Shown: positions 48,703 to 58,039 of the stretch, in pieces | Layout of the letters: each line of letters begins with the position of its first letter | Numbering within the stretch: the first letter of the stretch is position 1 | NCBI RefSeq assembly: GCF_035946395.1 | Contig: NZ_DASYZI010000401.1 | Span: 8,526 to 72,525 of the forward strand | DNA: 64,000 nucleotides | Reading direction: 5' to 3' | Source: Actinocrinis sp035946395 | GTDB taxonomy: Bacteria; Actinomycetota; Actinomycetes; Streptomycetales; Catenulisporaceae | Made by a program: the position numbers and the translations under genes | Notes under the pieces: model-generated | Told to the model about the DNA's origin: nothing | Seen by the model: only the letters and a program-made list of their open reading frames with translations | Databases searched by the model: none

Positions 48703-49770
48703 TCAGCCGCCCGAGCACACGGTGGTGATCTCGGCGTCCAGATCCCTGGTGAACTGGGCGCCGAGCCTGGCGTCCCAAGTCTGCACGCTCTGCTCCGCCG
48801 AAGCCGTGATCTTCACTCCGACGGCGGATCGGTCCGAAGTCGCGATGACGCAACTCATCACCCGCCACGTGATGGTGACGAGCACCGTCTGCCCGTCGAG
48901 CACTTCGATCGGCAGCGCCGGGTCCACCGAGGCCGCGATGCCCGGATTGTCCTGCGAGATGCTGCTGACCGTGACCGGGGTGGCCGTCGGCGCGGTCAGC
49001 GAGATGGTGTAGTCGAACCGCACCGGGGTCAGCTGCATCAGCGTGCTGCCGATTCCGGCGTACCTGACGTTGAGGTCCGATTCGGGAGTGGGCTGATTGC
49101 AGAGCGCTGATCTCAGGACTCCGCCCGGCTGCCACGGGGTGACGTAGGCCGGGAGGGTCAGGCGCGCCGTGTGCGCCGTGCCACGGGCGCTGAACCCGGC
49201 CAGGCCGACCGAGCGGCTGACCGCGGGAAAGCTCGACACGGCGCAGTCGTAGCGGAACGGCACGGTGACTATCTCGACGTCCTTCGGCGTCAGCGCGAGC
49301 GAGGTGATCGCGGTCCCGGGTCCGAGCGCGCTCGCCGTCGTGGCGCCGGCCTCGCTCTCGGTGACCCCGGCGGCGTCGCCGGTCTGCGTGGACCGGATCA
49401 GCCCGGGCTGGTAGACGGCGACACCGGTCAGCTCGATCATGGTCGGACCGGCGTTCTGTAGTGCGAGCGCGAGGTCTATGCCGGACGCGTCCTGCCGCAT
49501 CGTGTACTGGGCCGAGATCAGCGTCACGTCGAAGTCGTCACTCTGCCGCTGCTGCGTCACGACGGCGAACGCGGCCGCCGTGACGACGACGAGCAGCGCG
49601 GCCGAGAGCGCGGCGACGGGGCCGGACGGCTTCTGCCGATACCAGCGGCACGCGGAGCCGATGCCGGTGCCGGAAGCAGCATCGGAACCGGCGTCGGGCC
49701 CGGATTCGCCCGGCTCGGCGTCCTCGTCGCCGTCGCCCGAGCCGAGGAACTCTATATCGGAGACTCCCAC
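48703..49770 (-). CDS. Membrane-anchored hypothetical protein
   Basis: 355 residues from GTG 49770. An acidic, probably disordered cytoplasmic N-terminus (SGDGDEDAEPGESGPD) is followed by one transmembrane segment (VAALSAALLVVVTAAAFAVV, residues ~50-70). The remainder is a ~285-residue beta-rich extracytoplasmic part with two repeated Ig-like regions (LALALQNAGPTMIELTGVAV, FDYTISLTAPTATPVTVSSI). Several cysteines may form disulfides. No family recognised. The start was chosen because the upstream open frame runs through the 49791-49854 hairpin. Confidence 0.6.
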   Translation of the reverse strand: MGVSDIEFLGSGDGDEDAEPGESGPDAGSDAASGTGIGSACRWYRQKPSGPVAALSAALLVVVTAAAFAVVTQQRQSDDFDVTLISAQYTMRQDASGIDLALALQNAGPTMIELTGVAVYQPGLIRSTQTGDAAGVTESEAGATTASALGPGTAITSLALTPKDVEIVTVPFRYDCAVSSFPAVSRSVGLAGFSARGTAHTARLTLPAYVTPWQPGGVLRSALCNQPTPESDLNVRYAGIGSTLMQLTPVRFDYTISLTAPTATPVTVSSISQDNPGIAASVDPALPIEVLDGQTVLVTITWRVMSCVIATSDRSAVGVKITASAEQSVQTWDARLGAQFTRDLDAEITTVCSGG

Positions 49771-49790
49771 AGTCTCTGAGACTAGGGGGT

Positions 49791-49854
49791 GTTTGAGCTG
49801 TGGGGCCGGACCAGGGCGCGGCAGACGCTGTGACCCCGGCCCCACAGCTCAAAC
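49791..49854 (-). terminator. Long hairpin terminator after the RNA methylase gene
   Basis: A perfect 19-bp stem, GTTTGAGCTGTGGGGCCGG with its inverse at 49836-49854, encloses a 26-nt loop; AGGGG and CCCCT outside extend it. It lies 20 nt past the methylase stop. The GTTTGAG core also occurs in the inverted repeat at 16754-16924. Confidence 0.75.
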
Positions 49855-49874
49855 GCTCCCCTATCCCCGGCGGG

Positions 49875-51104
49875 TCAGAAACCGTCCGGTGAGACGATTC
49901 CGGCCTTGATCGCCCGCTCGTGCCACAGTTCGAGTCCGGCCGGGAGCCGGGGCTCGGCGGCGCCGGGCGGCGCGGCCAGCACGACGTGCGAGACGCGCCC
50001 GGCGAGCCGGATCGCCTGCGCCAGCGCCACCGAATAGCCCATCCGCAGCAAACGCGCCGGGATGTCGAGTTCCGCCTCGGTGACCGTGCAGGCCCGGCCG
50101 TCTGGCGTCAAGCTGTCCGGCAGGCGCCGCCAGAAGGGGTCGAGCGTGTCAACCAGCGCGCCGGACGCGCCGACCGACCTGTTCCACGGCGGATTGGTGA
50201 CAAGGACGTCGAAGGGTTCTGGTCCGGAGGCTGTGCTTCCCGAGGCTGTGTCTCCTGCGTCGGCGTGGACGAACTGGATGTGCTCCGCAACCGCCGTGCG
50301 CGCCGCGTTGGCTCGTGCGTTGCGCAATCGATCGGCGTCAAGGTCGGCGGCGAGGATCTTCGCCTCGGGAAAGGCGAGTGCGGCCTCGATCGCGATCGTG
50401 CCGTCACCGCAGAACGGGTCGAGAACACGTAGGGGCGACGTGCCGCTCCCGATCCAGACGAGTGCTGCGGCCAGGGGAGGGTGCAGCGTCCCGGGTCCCG
50501 TGTCCAGCTTCCAGGGGCGCCGGTGCAGCGGTCTGTGCGGTAGACGCAGGGCGATCTCGACCGAATCGCCGTTGAGCGAGAGGCGTACGGTGAAGTCGGT
50601 GTCTGCGGCGTCGGCGGCAGTGCCCGCGCCGGCTGTGCCAATACCCGTACGGCGCCCGGCGTTCGGATTCCGGGAGGCGTACCGCGCGCCGACCATATCC
50701 GCGATGACGTCTCCTGCCGCGTCCTCGACGGCGTACCGGTTGTAGTTGCGCCGCCCGAGCAGGCTCGCGACCACGTCGAACGTCGGTGCCCGTGACGGCA
50801 GCGTACGGACGTCCTCCAGCTGCGTGAGCGCGGCGTCGAAGTCGATCCGCGTGAGGCGTCGCGACAGCTCGGGCAGGGCGGCTCGCGTGTGGTCGATGCC
50901 TCGCAGCGTTCCGACAACGAGCAGCAGATCGTCGGCCGTTCGCAACTCAAGCAGGCCGGTGCGTAATCGGGGCACCTCGAATGACACCTGACGCTCGCTC
51001 AGCCGGATGTCATCGGCCGCGTACCGAGCGAAGCGGTGTTCCACCTCGGCCGCGAGTACCCACTCAAGGCCGCGTACACATCGAGCAGTCAAACGCACAG
51101 GCAT
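49875..51104 (-). CDS. THUMP/UPF0020-type RNA methyltransferase
   Basis: 409 residues. The N-terminal ~170 residues resemble a THUMP RNA-binding domain. The C-terminal half is a class I methyltransferase with PFCGDGTIAIEAALAFP (motif I), LAADLDADRLRNARANA and the catalytic VTNPPWNRSVG (NPPW, motif IV), as in N2-guanine methylases of the RlmL/TrmN (Trm14) group. These act on rRNA or tRNA in the cytoplasm; the exact target is not visible. An Ala/Gly/Thr-rich insert (residues ~155-170) looks like an unstructured loop. ATG 51104. Confidence 0.85.
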   Translation of the reverse strand: MPVRLTARCVRGLEWVLAAEVEHRFARYAADDIRLSERQVSFEVPRLRTGLLELRTADDLLLVVGTLRGIDHTRAALPELSRRLTRIDFDAALTQLEDVRTLPSRAPTFDVVASLLGRRNYNRYAVEDAAGDVIADMVGARYASRNPNAGRRTGIGTAGAGTAADAADTDFTVRLSLNGDSVEIALRLPHRPLHRRPWKLDTGPGTLHPPLAAALVWIGSGTSPLRVLDPFCGDGTIAIEAALAFPEAKILAADLDADRLRNARANAARTAVAEHIQFVHADAGDTASGSTASGPEPFDVLVTNPPWNRSVGASGALVDTLDPFWRRLPDSLTPDGRACTVTEAELDIPARLLRMGYSVALAQAIRLAGRVSHVVLAAPPGAAEPRLPAGLELWHERAIKAGIVSPDGF

Positions 51105-51113
51105 TTTGTAAAT

Positions 51114-51149
51114 GGTAAGGGCGACGACCCGAAGGCCGCCGCCCTTACC
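51114..51149 (-). terminator. Hairpin terminator after the GH3 gene
   Basis: A 10-bp stem GGTAAGGGCG/CGCCCTTACC encloses a 16-nt loop, 36 nt past the GH3 stop in the direction of transcription. Confidence 0.7.
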
Positions 51150-51184
51150 TGCTTTGCCAGGTGCTGTGTCCTGACGTTTGCCGC

Positions 51185-54100
51185 TTACTGCTCCGGCGGC
51201 GCGACCATGAAGTACGCCGTGGTCAGCTCGGCGATCGCCGTCGTCGGGTCGCCGCTCATCAGGGCGTGCTCGGAGTCGGCCGTCGTCGCGGCGGTGCTGG
51301 TCATCGCCGTCGCGCCGCCCGCGACGATCGCGTTCTGGGTGATGTCACGCACGACCGACACCAGCAGGTTCGCGTTCGCCTCGTCGAACTGGGACGTGCC
51401 CTCGACCGCCGGGCTCGCCGCCGCGATCAGCGACAGCGCGGCGCCCGAGTGGCGCAGCGAGCCGTCCGCGTTCCAGTTGCCGTTGCCGTTCATCAGCGCG
51501 GTGAGCAGGGTCGCGCCGACCTTCGAGATCTGGTCCGGCTGGCCGGCCAGCGCGTCACGCACCGCGGTGATCCGTGCCTGCTGCGAGTCGGTGCGCAGGC
51601 CCCAGCCGTACGGGTACAGCGGGTCGTACGCGCCGGTCGTGGCCGGGATGCCGACAACCACCGGAGTGGTCGTCGTGTCCACCTGCTTGGCCCAGGTGTC
51701 GGGCAGCCGGCCGGTGAACGGCGTGACGCCGAACAGCGTGTCCGCCACGCCCTCGCCCTCGGTGCCCGGCAGCCAGGACGCCACGATCGCGTTCGCCTCG
51801 GCCTGGATCGGCACGATGTTCATCGGCCGGCCCGAGACGACCAGCACGACACACGTCATCGCCGCGCAGACCTTGTCCACGGCCGCCTTGTCCGCCGCCG
51901 AGAGGTCCACGGTGTGGCCGTTGCCGACGTCGCCGACGCCCTCCGCGTACGGCGTCTCGCCGACCACGATCACGCCCACGTCGGAACCCGTCATCGGAGC
52001 TGACGCGTCCTTCGAGTAGGTGATGTGTGCGTTCGGCGCGTCGGCCTGCATCCCTTGCAGGATCGTGGTGCCGACGTCGACGTTGCCGGATCCGCCCTGC
52101 CAGGTCACCGTCCAGCCGCCGGCCTGGTTGCCCAGGTCGTTGGCGTTGCTGCCGGCCACGTAGATGTTCGCGCTCGTGGACAGCGGCAGCGCCGCGGCGC
52201 CGGTGGCCGGGACCGCGTTCTTCAGCAGCACCTGCGACTCGGCCGCCGCCTGCCGGGCCACCGCGCGGTGCGCCGCGTCGCCGATCGTGGCGGCGTTGCT
52301 GCGGTCCGCGTAAGGCTGCTCGAACAGGCCGAGCCGGAACTTCTGCGTCAGGATCCGGCTGACCGCGTCGTCGATCCGCGACTGGGCGACCAGGCCCTTG
52401 CCCACCAGGTCCTTCAGGTCGTTCTCGAAGTTGGTGTACTGGTCCGGCACCATGATCATGTCCAGGCCCGCGTTGATCGAGGTCTGGATGTCGGTCTCGT
52501 AGTTCGGGCCGAGCTGGTTGATGGCCTGCCAGTCGCTGATCACGAAGCCGGAGAAGCCGTACTGCTGCTTGAGCACTCCGGTGATCATGTCGGCGCGGGC
52601 GTGCATCTTGATCGGCGCGGTGTCCTGCCCGACGATCTGGAGGCTGGAGTAGGACGGCATGACCGAGCCGAGCCCGTGCTGTTGCACCGCCGCCTGGAAC
52701 GGCGCCAGATACAGCGCCTGGAGCTGAGGCATCGTCACGGTCGTGACGCCCTGGTCGATCTTGTAGTTGCCGCTGCCGGAGCCGTACGTCGTGCCGCCGT
52801 CGCCGGCGAAGTGCTTCGCGGTCGCCAGCACGCTGGTGTTCTTGTTCAGCGCGCCGTCGCCCTGGAGGCCGTCGATGATGGTCTCCATCTGGGTGACCAG
52901 CGCCGGGTCCTCACCGTAGGACTCATACGTACGGCCCCACCGTTCGTCGCGCGCCACGCACACGCACGGAGAGAACGCCCAGGTGACGCCGGTGGCCCGG
53001 GTCTCGGTTGCGGCGACCTGGCCCTCCTGCTTCACCAGCGCCGGGTCGCGGGTCGCGCCCATGGCGATGTTCTGCGGGAAGACCGTCGCGCCGACCAGGT
53101 TGTTGTCGCCGTGCACCGAGTCCTCGCCGTAGATCAGCGGGATCTGCAACGGCGTGGCCTGCGCGCGGGCCTGGAAGGAGTCGATCATGTCGGCCCAGGC
53201 CTGCGGCGTGTTCGGGGTCGGCGTCGAGCCGCCGCCGCTGAGCAGCGAGCCGAGCGACTCGGAGGTGATGTCCGACTGGTGCGCCAGGTCGCCGCGCTCC
53301 GCCTGGGTCATCTGGCCGATCTTCTGGTCCAGCGACATCCGGGAGAGCAGGTCCTGTACCCGTGTCGCGATCGGCAGCGAGGAGTCCAGATACGGCAGGC
53401 CATGCGCGTTGACGACGACCACCGGGTTGTCCGCGGCGACGTCGGCGCCGGCCGGGGTCAGCTGGATCGGGATCGTCTTCGCGGTCGACGGTGTGGAGTT
53501 CGGCAGCGTCTGGACGGTGAACGACTGCACGCTGCCCGACGCCGATCCGCTGGCGAACGTCACGCTGCCGCTGGCGTCGGTGTAGTCGGTCCCCGCGACG
53601 CCGCTGCCGCCGCCGAGCGCGTAGCCGACCGTCACGTCGTGGTCCAGCGCCTTGCCGCCGTCGGTGGTCAGCTGGATGCCGACCGTCGCGGTGCCGCCGG
53701 GGTTGACCGCGTAAACGGCCTGCGACGTGCTGACGTGCGCACCGAGCGTTCCGGTGTTGATGCCGTAGAGCGCGAACTGGTCGACGTCGAACTCGCCGTT
53801 GGCGGTGCCCGCGGGCTCGGTCAGCGCGAAGCCGCGCATCGTGCTCAGGTCCAGCGTGGTGCTCGTCGGCGCGCCGGAGGGCTGGTAGTCGGTGCGCCGC
53901 TTCAGCGAGGCGAACGGCAGCTGGATCAGGTGCCAGCCCTGCCAGTCGTCGGTGAAGAAGGCCTGCCACAGCTCGCCGTGCTCGCCGTCGGCGCCGCCCA
54001 TCTTGATTTCGAACTCGTACTTGGCTCCGGAGCCGGGGACCGCGTCGTTGCTCGGGTTGTGGCCGTAGAACCAGAATTCGAGGCCCGCGTACGGGCTCCA

Positions 54101-55753
54101 GTCCTGCGGTGCGTTCGTCGCCAGGTCGTAGCTGACGCCGCCGTAGCTGCTGTCGTCGACCCAGTTGCCGCGCAGCACGTGGTTGTTCGTCACGCCGGGG
54201 CGGTCGAGTTGCGCGATGCTGAGCGTCGGGGTGCTGGCCGTGTTGCCGCCCCAGGAGAACGCCCCGGTGTTCGCCAGCGCGCCGTTGGTGTCGGTGATCG
54301 GGTTGGCGCCCTCGAAGTCCTGGATGGTCTGTAGCGACTGGTAGACCTGCACGTCGTCGAACACCAGCGTGTTGGCGGAGTTGCCGGGCAGGTTGACCGC
54401 GTAGCCCCACATGGCGCCCAGCGTGATCGACGCGGCGTTCGGCGCGCCGGAGGGCTGGTAGTCGGCCCGCTTCTTCAGGTTCGCGAAGCCGACCTGCACC
54501 TTCTTCCAGCCGGCGGTGTCGTCGGTGAAGAACGACTGCCACAGTTCGGAGTGCTCGCCGTCGGCGCCGCCCATCTTGACCTCGAACTCGACCTTCTGGC
54601 CGGAGCCCGTTCCCTTGACCCAGAAGCTGAAGCCGTCGTACGCGCTCCAGTCCTGCGCCGCGGCGAGGTCGTGCGAGTAGCCGCCCCAGCCGGAGATCTT
54701 GTACGAGACCTGCAACGCCTGGTTGCCGCTCGCCGCGCCGGGCATGTCCGGCGCCGCGACCTGCGTCAGCGTCGGAGTCGAGGCGGCGTCAGAGGAGAAG
54801 GTGAACAGGCCCGGGTTACCGGTGCTGAACGGGATCGTGCCGTCGAAGCTGTCGATGGTCTGCACGGCGCCGTCGGTCGGCACCGGGTTGTTGTTCAGGA
54901 TGCTGATCGTCGTGGTCGAACGCGGCCCGACGGACGTGCCGGCGGGCGAGGCGTTGGCCAGCGTGACGCTGAACGTCTTGGTCGGCGCGTGCACCGGATT
55001 CGGCAGCGCGACCAGGTGGATCGTCTGCGCGGTCTGGCCGGGAGCGAAGGTCAGCGTCCCCGCGGCGGCCGCGTAGTCGGTGCCCGCGACGGCGCTGCCG
55101 TCGGCGGTCGCGTAGTCGACGGTGACCGGTGCCGCCGAGGCCGTGTTCAGATTCACCGGCAGGTCGATCGACGTGCCCTGTTGCAGGCTCGCCGTGTCAG
55201 TGCCCGTGCTCACGCCCTCCTGGGTGAAGTGGCCGAGCACCTGGAACTCGTAGATCGAGTATCCGTACTGCGCGCCGCCGATCGTGGTGCGCGCGGTCCC
55301 GGTCAGCCGCACGTAGCGGCCCGTGGTGCCGGGCGGCACCGAGATGTTCTCGGTGCCGCCGGCGCCGGACGTGGTCGAGTAGACCTGCGTCCAAGTGGTC
55401 GCGTCGCTGGAGACCTCGATGTGGTACGCGGTGGCGAAGGCGGCTTCCCAGGAGATCGAGAAACCGCTGACCGACGCGTTCGCGCCGAGGTCGAGTTGCA
55501 GCCATTGCGGATCGCTCCACGCGGAGGACCAACGGGTGGCCATGTTGCCGTCCACGGCGGCCGAGGCCGGCGTGCCGGCTCCCTCCACCGAGGACGCGGT
55601 CGCCTCCGAGCCGAGCGCGATGTTCGTGTCGGCGGTGGCGTAAGCGGCCTGTTGGATTCCGATTCCGAGCAGCCCCGCGATCAGGGCGAACACTGCGACC
55701 AGCGCGGGTGTCCGCCGCCGGGTGCGGCTGCGTTCAGCGACGCGTTCATGCAT
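51185..55753 (-). CDS. Secreted multidomain GH3 beta-glucosidase
   Basis: 1522 residues. Signal peptide (basic RSRTRRRT, hydrophobic core, cleavage near AAYATA), F5/8-type C or CBM32-like domain (~40-170), Calx-beta (~180-290), two CBM11-like modules (~295-480 and ~485-665, both with KMGGADGEH), a second Calx-beta (~670-770), then a GH3 catalytic N-domain (~780-1130) and C-domain (~1190-1420). The nucleophile is probably Asp1073 in GFVISDWQ; YGEDSVHGDNN and AKHFAGDGGT are family motifs. Such enzymes release glucose from beta-glucans or cello-oligosaccharides. ATG 55753 overlaps the GH16 stop (TAATG), so both enzymes are co-translated. A GTG 15 bases upstream is possible. Confidence 0.92.
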   Translation of the reverse strand: MHERVAERSRTRRRTPALVAVFALIAGLLGIGIQQAAYATADTNIALGSEATASSVEGAGTPASAAVDGNMATRWSSAWSDPQWLQLDLGANASVSGFSISWEAAFATAYHIEVSSDATTWTQVYSTTSGAGGTENISVPPGTTGRYVRLTGTARTTIGGAQYGYSIYEFQVLGHFTQEGVSTGTDTASLQQGTSIDLPVNLNTASAAPVTVDYATADGSAVAGTDYAAAAGTLTFAPGQTAQTIHLVALPNPVHAPTKTFSVTLANASPAGTSVGPRSTTTISILNNNPVPTDGAVQTIDSFDGTIPFSTGNPGLFTFSSDAASTPTLTQVAAPDMPGAASGNQALQVSYKISGWGGYSHDLAAAQDWSAYDGFSFWVKGTGSGQKVEFEVKMGGADGEHSELWQSFFTDDTAGWKKVQVGFANLKKRADYQPSGAPNAASITLGAMWGYAVNLPGNSANTLVFDDVQVYQSLQTIQDFEGANPITDTNGALANTGAFSWGGNTASTPTLSIAQLDRPGVTNNHVLRGNWVDDSSYGGVSYDLATNAPQDWSPYAGLEFWFYGHNPSNDAVPGSGAKYEFEIKMGGADGEHGELWQAFFTDDWQGWHLIQLPFASLKRRTDYQPSGAPTSTTLDLSTMRGFALTEPAGTANGEFDVDQFALYGINTGTLGAHVSTSQAVYAVNPGGTATVGIQLTTDGGKALDHDVTVGYALGGGSGVAGTDYTDASGSVTFASGSASGSVQSFTVQTLPNSTPSTAKTIPIQLTPAGADVAADNPVVVVNAHGLPYLDSSLPIATRVQDLLSRMSLDQKIGQMTQAERGDLAHQSDITSESLGSLLSGGGSTPTPNTPQAWADMIDSFQARAQATPLQIPLIYGEDSVHGDNNLVGATVFPQNIAMGATRDPALVKQEGQVAATETRATGVTWAFSPCVCVARDERWGRTYESYGEDPALVTQMETIIDGLQGDGALNKNTSVLATAKHFAGDGGTTYGSGSGNYKIDQGVTTVTMPQLQALYLAPFQAAVQQHGLGSVMPSYSSLQIVGQDTAPIKMHARADMITGVLKQQYGFSGFVISDWQAINQLGPNYETDIQTSINAGLDMIMVPDQYTNFENDLKDLVGKGLVAQSRIDDAVSRILTQKFRLGLFEQPYADRSNAATIGDAAHRAVARQAAAESQVLLKNAVPATGAAALPLSTSANIYVAGSNANDLGNQAGGWTVTWQGGSGNVDVGTTILQGMQADAPNAHITYSKDASAPMTGSDVGVIVVGETPYAEGVGDVGNGHTVDLSAADKAAVDKVCAAMTCVVLVVSGRPMNIVPIQAEANAIVASWLPGTEGEGVADTLFGVTPFTGRLPDTWAKQVDTTTTPVVVGIPATTGAYDPLYPYGWGLRTDSQQARITAVRDALAGQPDQISKVGATLLTALMNGNGNWNADGSLRHSGAALSLIAAASPAVEGTSQFDEANANLLVSVVRDITQNAIVAGGATAMTSTAATTADSEHALMSGDPTTAIAELTTAYFMVAPPEQ

Positions 55754-57198
55754 TAGGGCAAGTTCCACTTCTGGTTGGTGTTACCGGTGCAGTCCCAGAT
55801 CTCGCTCTGGGTACCGGAGCCGCCCCAACCCGTGTCGTCGAGACACTTGTTCGACTGCGGGTTGTAGAGCGAGCCGTTCGATTGCGGGATGAAGACCTGT
55901 GCGGCCGTGTTGTTACAGTCGTAGAGGTCGACGGTTGTGCCGTTCGCCGTGCCGCCGCCGTTGATGTCAAGGCACTTGCCCAGCGCGTGGAGCGTCGTGC
56001 CGGCCTGGACGAAGGTCCACTGCTGCGCGTTGGTGCCGTTGCAGGTGTAGACCTGGACCGGGGTGAAGTTGGCGGAGTTGGCGCCGCGCACGTCGAGGCA
56101 CAGGCCGTTGTAGGCCAGGGTGACCGGGCCGGACCCGGGCGGCGGCGGGGGCGGGCCGCCGCCGTTGGTGGTGTACGCCGCGACGTAGTCGACCTGCATC
56201 GTGCCGCCCGAGGCGGTGGAGCCGGTCGGCGAGGTGCAGCCGCAGACGCCGTTCGGGTAGCCGCCGCCCATCGCCAGGTCGAGGATGATCGACAGGTTGT
56301 GGTCGAAGGCCTGCTGCCAGGTCGAGGTGCCGACCTGCCCCTCGGTGACGGTGAAGTACGAGGAGCCGTCGAGGTAGAAGGTGATCGACTCGGCGGAGGT
56401 GTTCGTGCGGTCGAGGATCATCGTGTAGGTGTGGAAACCGGACTGGCAGCCGCCGCAGGCGCGCAGCCCGCTGCCGATCCCGTTGCCCTCGTTGCACGGA
56501 CCGCCGGGGTAGGTGCCGCAGTGGATGGTGCCGGACACCTCGGACAGGGAGTTGACATCCTCCATGATGTCGATCTCGCCGTTCTCCGGCCACTGCCCGG
56601 GGCCGAGCATCCAGAACGCCGGCCAGTAGCCGACGCCGCCGGAGGGCTGGTCGATCGAGGCGGTGACCTCAAGCTTGCCGCCGGCCGGCGCGCCGACGTT
56701 GGCCGAGGTGGTCTGCACCCGGCCGGAGGTCCAGCCGCCGTTGTTGAGCGCGGTGATGTCGAGGTTGCCGTTGCCGTCCAGGTGGACGTTGCCGGTGGAG
56801 TTGGTCATGGTCTCGATCTCGCCGGTGCCGAAGCTGGAGCCGGGACCGGTGTCGTACATCCACTGCCCGTCGATGCCGCTGCCGGCACCGCCGTTGAAGT
56901 CGTCGGCGAACACCTGGGTCCAGCCCGACGGCACGCCGGGCAGCGACGCCTGGGCCGGGCCGACGCCGAAGGTGAACAGCCCGCCGAGCGCGGCGACCAC
57001 GGACAGCGTCAGCAGCCGGAACCGCCGGCTGGACAGCGGGATCCGCGGCGCCTGCCCGGCCGGGCCGCGCCGGTGGTGGGTACGGACCCGGGCGGCGGGC
57101 AGCGCCGCGGAGTCATCGGAAGGGGAGGCGGGGGAGTGGAACCGAGCAGAGGAGGCGCTGTGAGTGGGTACGGCGCGGCCTCGTCTCTGTCCGAACAT
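55753..57198 (-). CDS. Secreted GH16 endo-beta-glucanase with C-terminal ricin-B (CBM13) domain
   Basis: 481 residues. A long basic N-terminal region precedes the signal core (LLTLSVVAALGGLFTFGVGPAQA). The GH16 domain spans ~90-340, with the catalytic motif NGEIDIMEDV (ExDxxE, near 208-212) and the flanking YWPAFWMLGP. A Pro-rich linker leads to a ricin-type beta-trefoil (~355-481) with CLDVRGANSANFTPVQVY, CLDINGGGTANGT and QKW motifs. The family cleaves beta-1,3- or mixed-linked glucans; the GH3 enzyme encoded next could then degrade the oligosaccharides. The first ~50 residues are unusually long and basic for a signal peptide, so a downstream start or Tat-like export is possible. Confidence 0.92.
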   Translation of the reverse strand: MFGQRRGRAVPTHSASSARFHSPASPSDDSAALPAARVRTHHRRGPAGQAPRIPLSSRRFRLLTLSVVAALGGLFTFGVGPAQASLPGVPSGWTQVFADDFNGGAGSGIDGQWMYDTGPGSSFGTGEIETMTNSTGNVHLDGNGNLDITALNNGGWTSGRVQTTSANVGAPAGGKLEVTASIDQPSGGVGYWPAFWMLGPGQWPENGEIDIMEDVNSLSEVSGTIHCGTYPGGPCNEGNGIGSGLRACGGCQSGFHTYTMILDRTNTSAESITFYLDGSSYFTVTEGQVGTSTWQQAFDHNLSIILDLAMGGGYPNGVCGCTSPTGSTASGGTMQVDYVAAYTTNGGGPPPPPPGSGPVTLAYNGLCLDVRGANSANFTPVQVYTCNGTNAQQWTFVQAGTTLHALGKCLDINGGGTANGTTVDLYDCNNTAAQVFIPQSNGSLYNPQSNKCLDDTGWGGSGTQSEIWDCTGNTNQKWNLP

Positions 57199-57269
57199 GG
57201 CATGCGACCTCTCGCGTTGGACGCCTGCGCCCGGTCGGCCGCGCCGAGTCGATCGGGCCTTATGTATTG

Positions 57270-57290
57270 AATCGGGCCGTTTGCCCGATT
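57270..57290. promoter_or_regulatory. Inverted repeat in the GH16 promoter region
   Basis: AATCGGGC and GCCCGATT are perfect 8-nt arms around CGTTT. The repeat lies between the GH16 start and the palindrome at 57293-57310, so it would be in the 5' leader or at the promoter. Confidence 0.5.
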
Positions 57291-57292
57291 AT

Positions 57293-57310
57293 GCCGGAAA
57301 CGTTTCCGGC
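57293..57310. promoter_or_regulatory. Perfect 18-bp palindrome, LacI-type operator for the glucanase operon
   Basis: GCCGGAAACGTTTCCGGC is a perfect palindrome centred on CG, typical of LacI-family operators. It is 95 nt upstream of the GH16 start. CATAAT on the minus strand immediately downstream could be a -10 box, so a bound repressor would cover the promoter. No LacI gene is adjacent; the regulator must be encoded elsewhere. Confidence 0.65.
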
Positions 57311-57588
57311 GTGTTTCGTATCACTCAGCCGACGAGTGTTCGGGTAGTGGTTGGGAGTATGTGGTCGCGGACAACTAACGTCAAGGGATCGTGTTACATG
57401 ACGCCGCAGCCTCCGAGGTATGAGGGGCCGTCCATTCGTGCGCTGGGATGCGCGCTGGCGCCCGGTGGCGTTCGGTGGCGCGCGCGGCCCGCTGTGACAG
57501 CGCCGTGACGGCGCTGAGCGCGCGCCGTCTCCCGCGTCCACGTAGTCTGATCCCCGACGCATTGAAGCCGATCGGAGACCAGGAGACG

Positions 57589-58020
57589 ATGAGCGACTCG
57601 ACCGCGCAGACCCCGGGCGCGCCGGATTCAGAGACGATCGCGCAGTCGGGCAGGCTGTTCGACATGGCGCGCGACGGCGAGACGGCCGCACTGGCGCAGT
57701 ACCTGGACGCGGGCGTGCCCGCGGCGCTGACCAACGAGGCGGGTGACAGCCTTGTCATGCTCGCCGCGTACTACGGGAACGCCGAGACCGTGGATCTGTT
57801 GCTGGCGCGCGGCGCCGATCCGAACGAGGCCAACGACAAGGGGCAGACGCCGCTGGCCGGAGCGGTGTTCAAGGGCCAGGTCGCGATCGTGCGCGCACTG
57901 CTCGCCGCCGGGGCGGACCCGGCCGCCGGATTCCCGTCGGCGATCGACGCCGCGAAGATGTTCGGCAAGATCGACCTGCTGGCGCTCTTCGAAGGCGCAG
58001 AAGCCGGAACAGAGGGCTGA
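57589..58020 (+). CDS. Ankyrin-repeat protein
   Basis: 143 residues, soluble. At least three ankyrin-type units are visible (GDSLVMLAAYYGNAETVDLL, then LARGADPNEANDKGQTPLAG, then AVFKGQVAIVRALLAAGADP). Ankyrin repeats bind proteins; small ankyrin proteins of this size are common in actinomycetes, and their partners are mostly unknown. The ATG at 57589 follows AGGAG by four bases, so the longer open stretch upstream was not used. The 390-nt gap before it also holds the GH16 control sites. Confidence 0.85.
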   Translation: MSDSTAQTPGAPDSETIAQSGRLFDMARDGETAALAQYLDAGVPAALTNEAGDSLVMLAAYYGNAETVDLLLARGADPNEANDKGQTPLAGAVFKGQVAIVRALLAAGADPAAGFPSAIDAAKMFGKIDLLALFEGAEAGTEG

Positions 58021-58039
58021 AACCGGCCGCCGGCCGGTC

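Noticed and set aside
52025..54334. A ~770-codon plus-strand frame opposite the GH3 gene
   Set aside because: It is Arg/Val/Asp-rich with no recognisable motif and is a mirror of the GH3 coding frame.
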